64,000 bases of DNA from Chthonomonas sp. UBA2017 (GTDB lineage Bacteria > Armatimonadota > Fimbriimonadia > Fimbriimonadales > Fimbriimonadaceae). The position numbers were made by a program, and so were the translations under genes. How positions within the stretch are numbered: position 1 is the stretch's first letter; each line of letters opens with the position of its first letter. Positions 63,277-64,000 of the stretch are shown in pieces. The stretch is taken from positions 62,001 to 126,000 of the forward strand of contig DDCB01000038.1 of assembly GCA_002335425.1 (NCBI GenBank), given 5' to 3'. Under the pieces are notes generated by a model that did not search any database, was not told the DNA's origin, and was given only the letters and a program-made list of their open reading frames with translations.

Positions 63277-64000
63277 CTACGCAAGATCCGCCGAATTCGT
63301 TTGGCGCGAGGCATGTTCCGCTCTCGCCGGAGCCACTTCAGCAAGGAACGTTAAGACCGCTCGATTGAACTCTCCTGGGTAGTTCCATCGCCCCTCGCTG
63401 TGCCCGCAACCGGGAAACCAGACGATCTGGCCTCGGTCGCCCACGGCCTCCATGTTTCGGCGAGCCGCATCGGGCGAGGCCAGAGTGTCTGAGTCGCCAT
63501 GCAAAAACAAGACCGGCAGGTCGCCCGCCTCGGCCAAGGCCTCGGCGACATCGATTCGCCCTAAAGGCTGCTTCAAAAACAGGCGGCTGATCCACCGCGT
63601 GGGATAAAGGAGCGACGCCAACTTCTTGCCGCCAACGAAGTACCACCAACCTGAGACCGCGTCCAAGAGCCGAGAATAGGCCGAGTCCAAGATCAAGCCG
63701 CGCAGCCGCCCGGGGTTTTCCGCTGCGGCAAAGCTCGCGGCCGCCGCCCCCATGCTGCTGCCGTAAATGACCACATCTTGCCCGGGAGCGTTTTGATCCA
63801 GCCAGTCGAGCGCCGCCGCCACATCTACACGCTCATCGAATCCGAGCCCGGTCAGCTTGCCGCCGCTCTTTCCATGCGCCCGAGAATCGAACATCAGGCA
63901 CGAATAGCCCTCTCGCCACAGCATCGCCGCCACCGGCGCAGGCTCACTTCGGTTCATCATATAGCCGTGGCAGAGCAGGACCACCGTCCGAGAGCCCTCC
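63277..64000 (-). CDS. Alpha/beta hydrolase (partial, 5' end cut by window)
   Basis: The frame is open to the window edge (about 241 codons visible). It has the oxyanion segment VVLLCHGYMMN, the nucleophile elbow IYGSSMGAAAA (GxSxG), the Asp region LFLHGDSDTLAS and a late His in FPGCGHSEG. This order fits monoacylglycerol-lipase-like or BAAT-type hydrolases. The N-terminal part lies outside the window, so a signal or lid domain cannot be judged. It starts 30 bases downstream of folE2's start side on the same strand. Confidence 0.75.
   Translation of the reverse strand, partial: EGSRTVVLLCHGYMMNRSEPAPVAAMLWREGYSCLMFDSRAHGKSGGKLTGLGFDERVDVAAALDWLDQNAPGQDVVIYGSSMGAAAASFAAAENPGRLRGLILDSAYSRLLDAVSGWWYFVGGKKLASLLYPTRWISRLFLKQPLGRIDVAEALAEAGDLPVLFLHGDSDTLASPDAARRNMEAVGDRGQIVWFPGCGHSEGRWNYPGEFNRAVLTFLAEVAPARAEHASRQTNSADLA

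Overview
The window is a continuous piece of a chromosome from a diderm (two-membrane) bacterium of moderately high GC content. The best guess is a member of the Armatimonadota, probably the Fimbriimonadia. The main pointers are a pseudopilin with the N-terminal motif [19 protein letters not shown] followed by FPVFARAK, outer-membrane proteins (TolC, a DUF3187 protein, an SLBB/Wza-type exporter), frequent TTG/GTG starts and a mixed set of housekeeping genes without large conserved operons. This placement is inference from gene style, not a phylogeny. No CRISPR array, insertion sequence, prophage or plasmid function was seen.

Layout. 1-5.6 kb: a cut-off NifU-domain gene, the L21/L27 ribosomal operon with a clear promoter, a small lipoprotein, an MBL-fold phosphodiesterase, a DUF1015 protein, farnesyl diphosphate synthase and a beta-propeller protein. 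5.7-14.4 kb: a minus-strand operon of an AbrB-like regulator, TolC, membrane fusion protein, RND pump and DinG helicase, facing a DUF3187 gene across a region with nested dyads. 15.4-23.8 kb: DAHP synthase, thymidylate kinase, a YchF-like GTPase, DUF1232, pseudopilin, AcuC/HDAC, a large UPF0182 membrane protein and tRNA-Ala. 23.8-28.8 kb is a looser accessory stretch: an ankyrin protein, a gene-poor 0.55 kb, a small membrane protein, a DinB remnant, a VOC protein facing an AraC regulator, and a DUF4239 protein.

28.8-33 kb holds a minus-strand operon: acyl-CoA carboxylase beta subunit, a THUMP-like methyltransferase, a tiny membrane ORF interrupted by in-frame TGA, HemW and DUF4239. 33-50.6 kb is mostly housekeeping: M48 protease, ferredoxin, MgtE, TPR, FtsH, TilS, a large unknown protein, SmpB, UbiA, a VanX-like dipeptidase, an SLBB exporter, tRNA-Phe and tRNA-Asp, LOG, an adenosine-deaminase-like protein, MetK, DUF4272 and a branched-chain aminotransferase. 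50.6-55.5 kb holds secreted proteins, including a lower-GC cassette (transglutaminase-like protein plus two tandem paralogues) formed by a 916 bp tandem duplication that also copied the tail of the neighbouring metallophosphoesterase. 55.6-64 kb: saccharopine-type dehydrogenase, branched-chain amino-acid ABC transporter genes livH-livM-livG, a zinc-ribbon coiled-coil protein, a lipoprotein, a glycosyltransferase, FolE2 and a cut-off alpha/beta hydrolase.

The observations most worth a second look are: the 56-codon ORF at 29914-30084, with an in-frame TGA in a UxxC context and a hairpin at the right distance to be a bacterial SECIS element; the transglutaminase-like cassette and its duplication; the dyad operators in front of the efflux operon; the coiled-coil insertion in LivH; and the terminator whose 3' arm contains the next gene's ribosome binding site.
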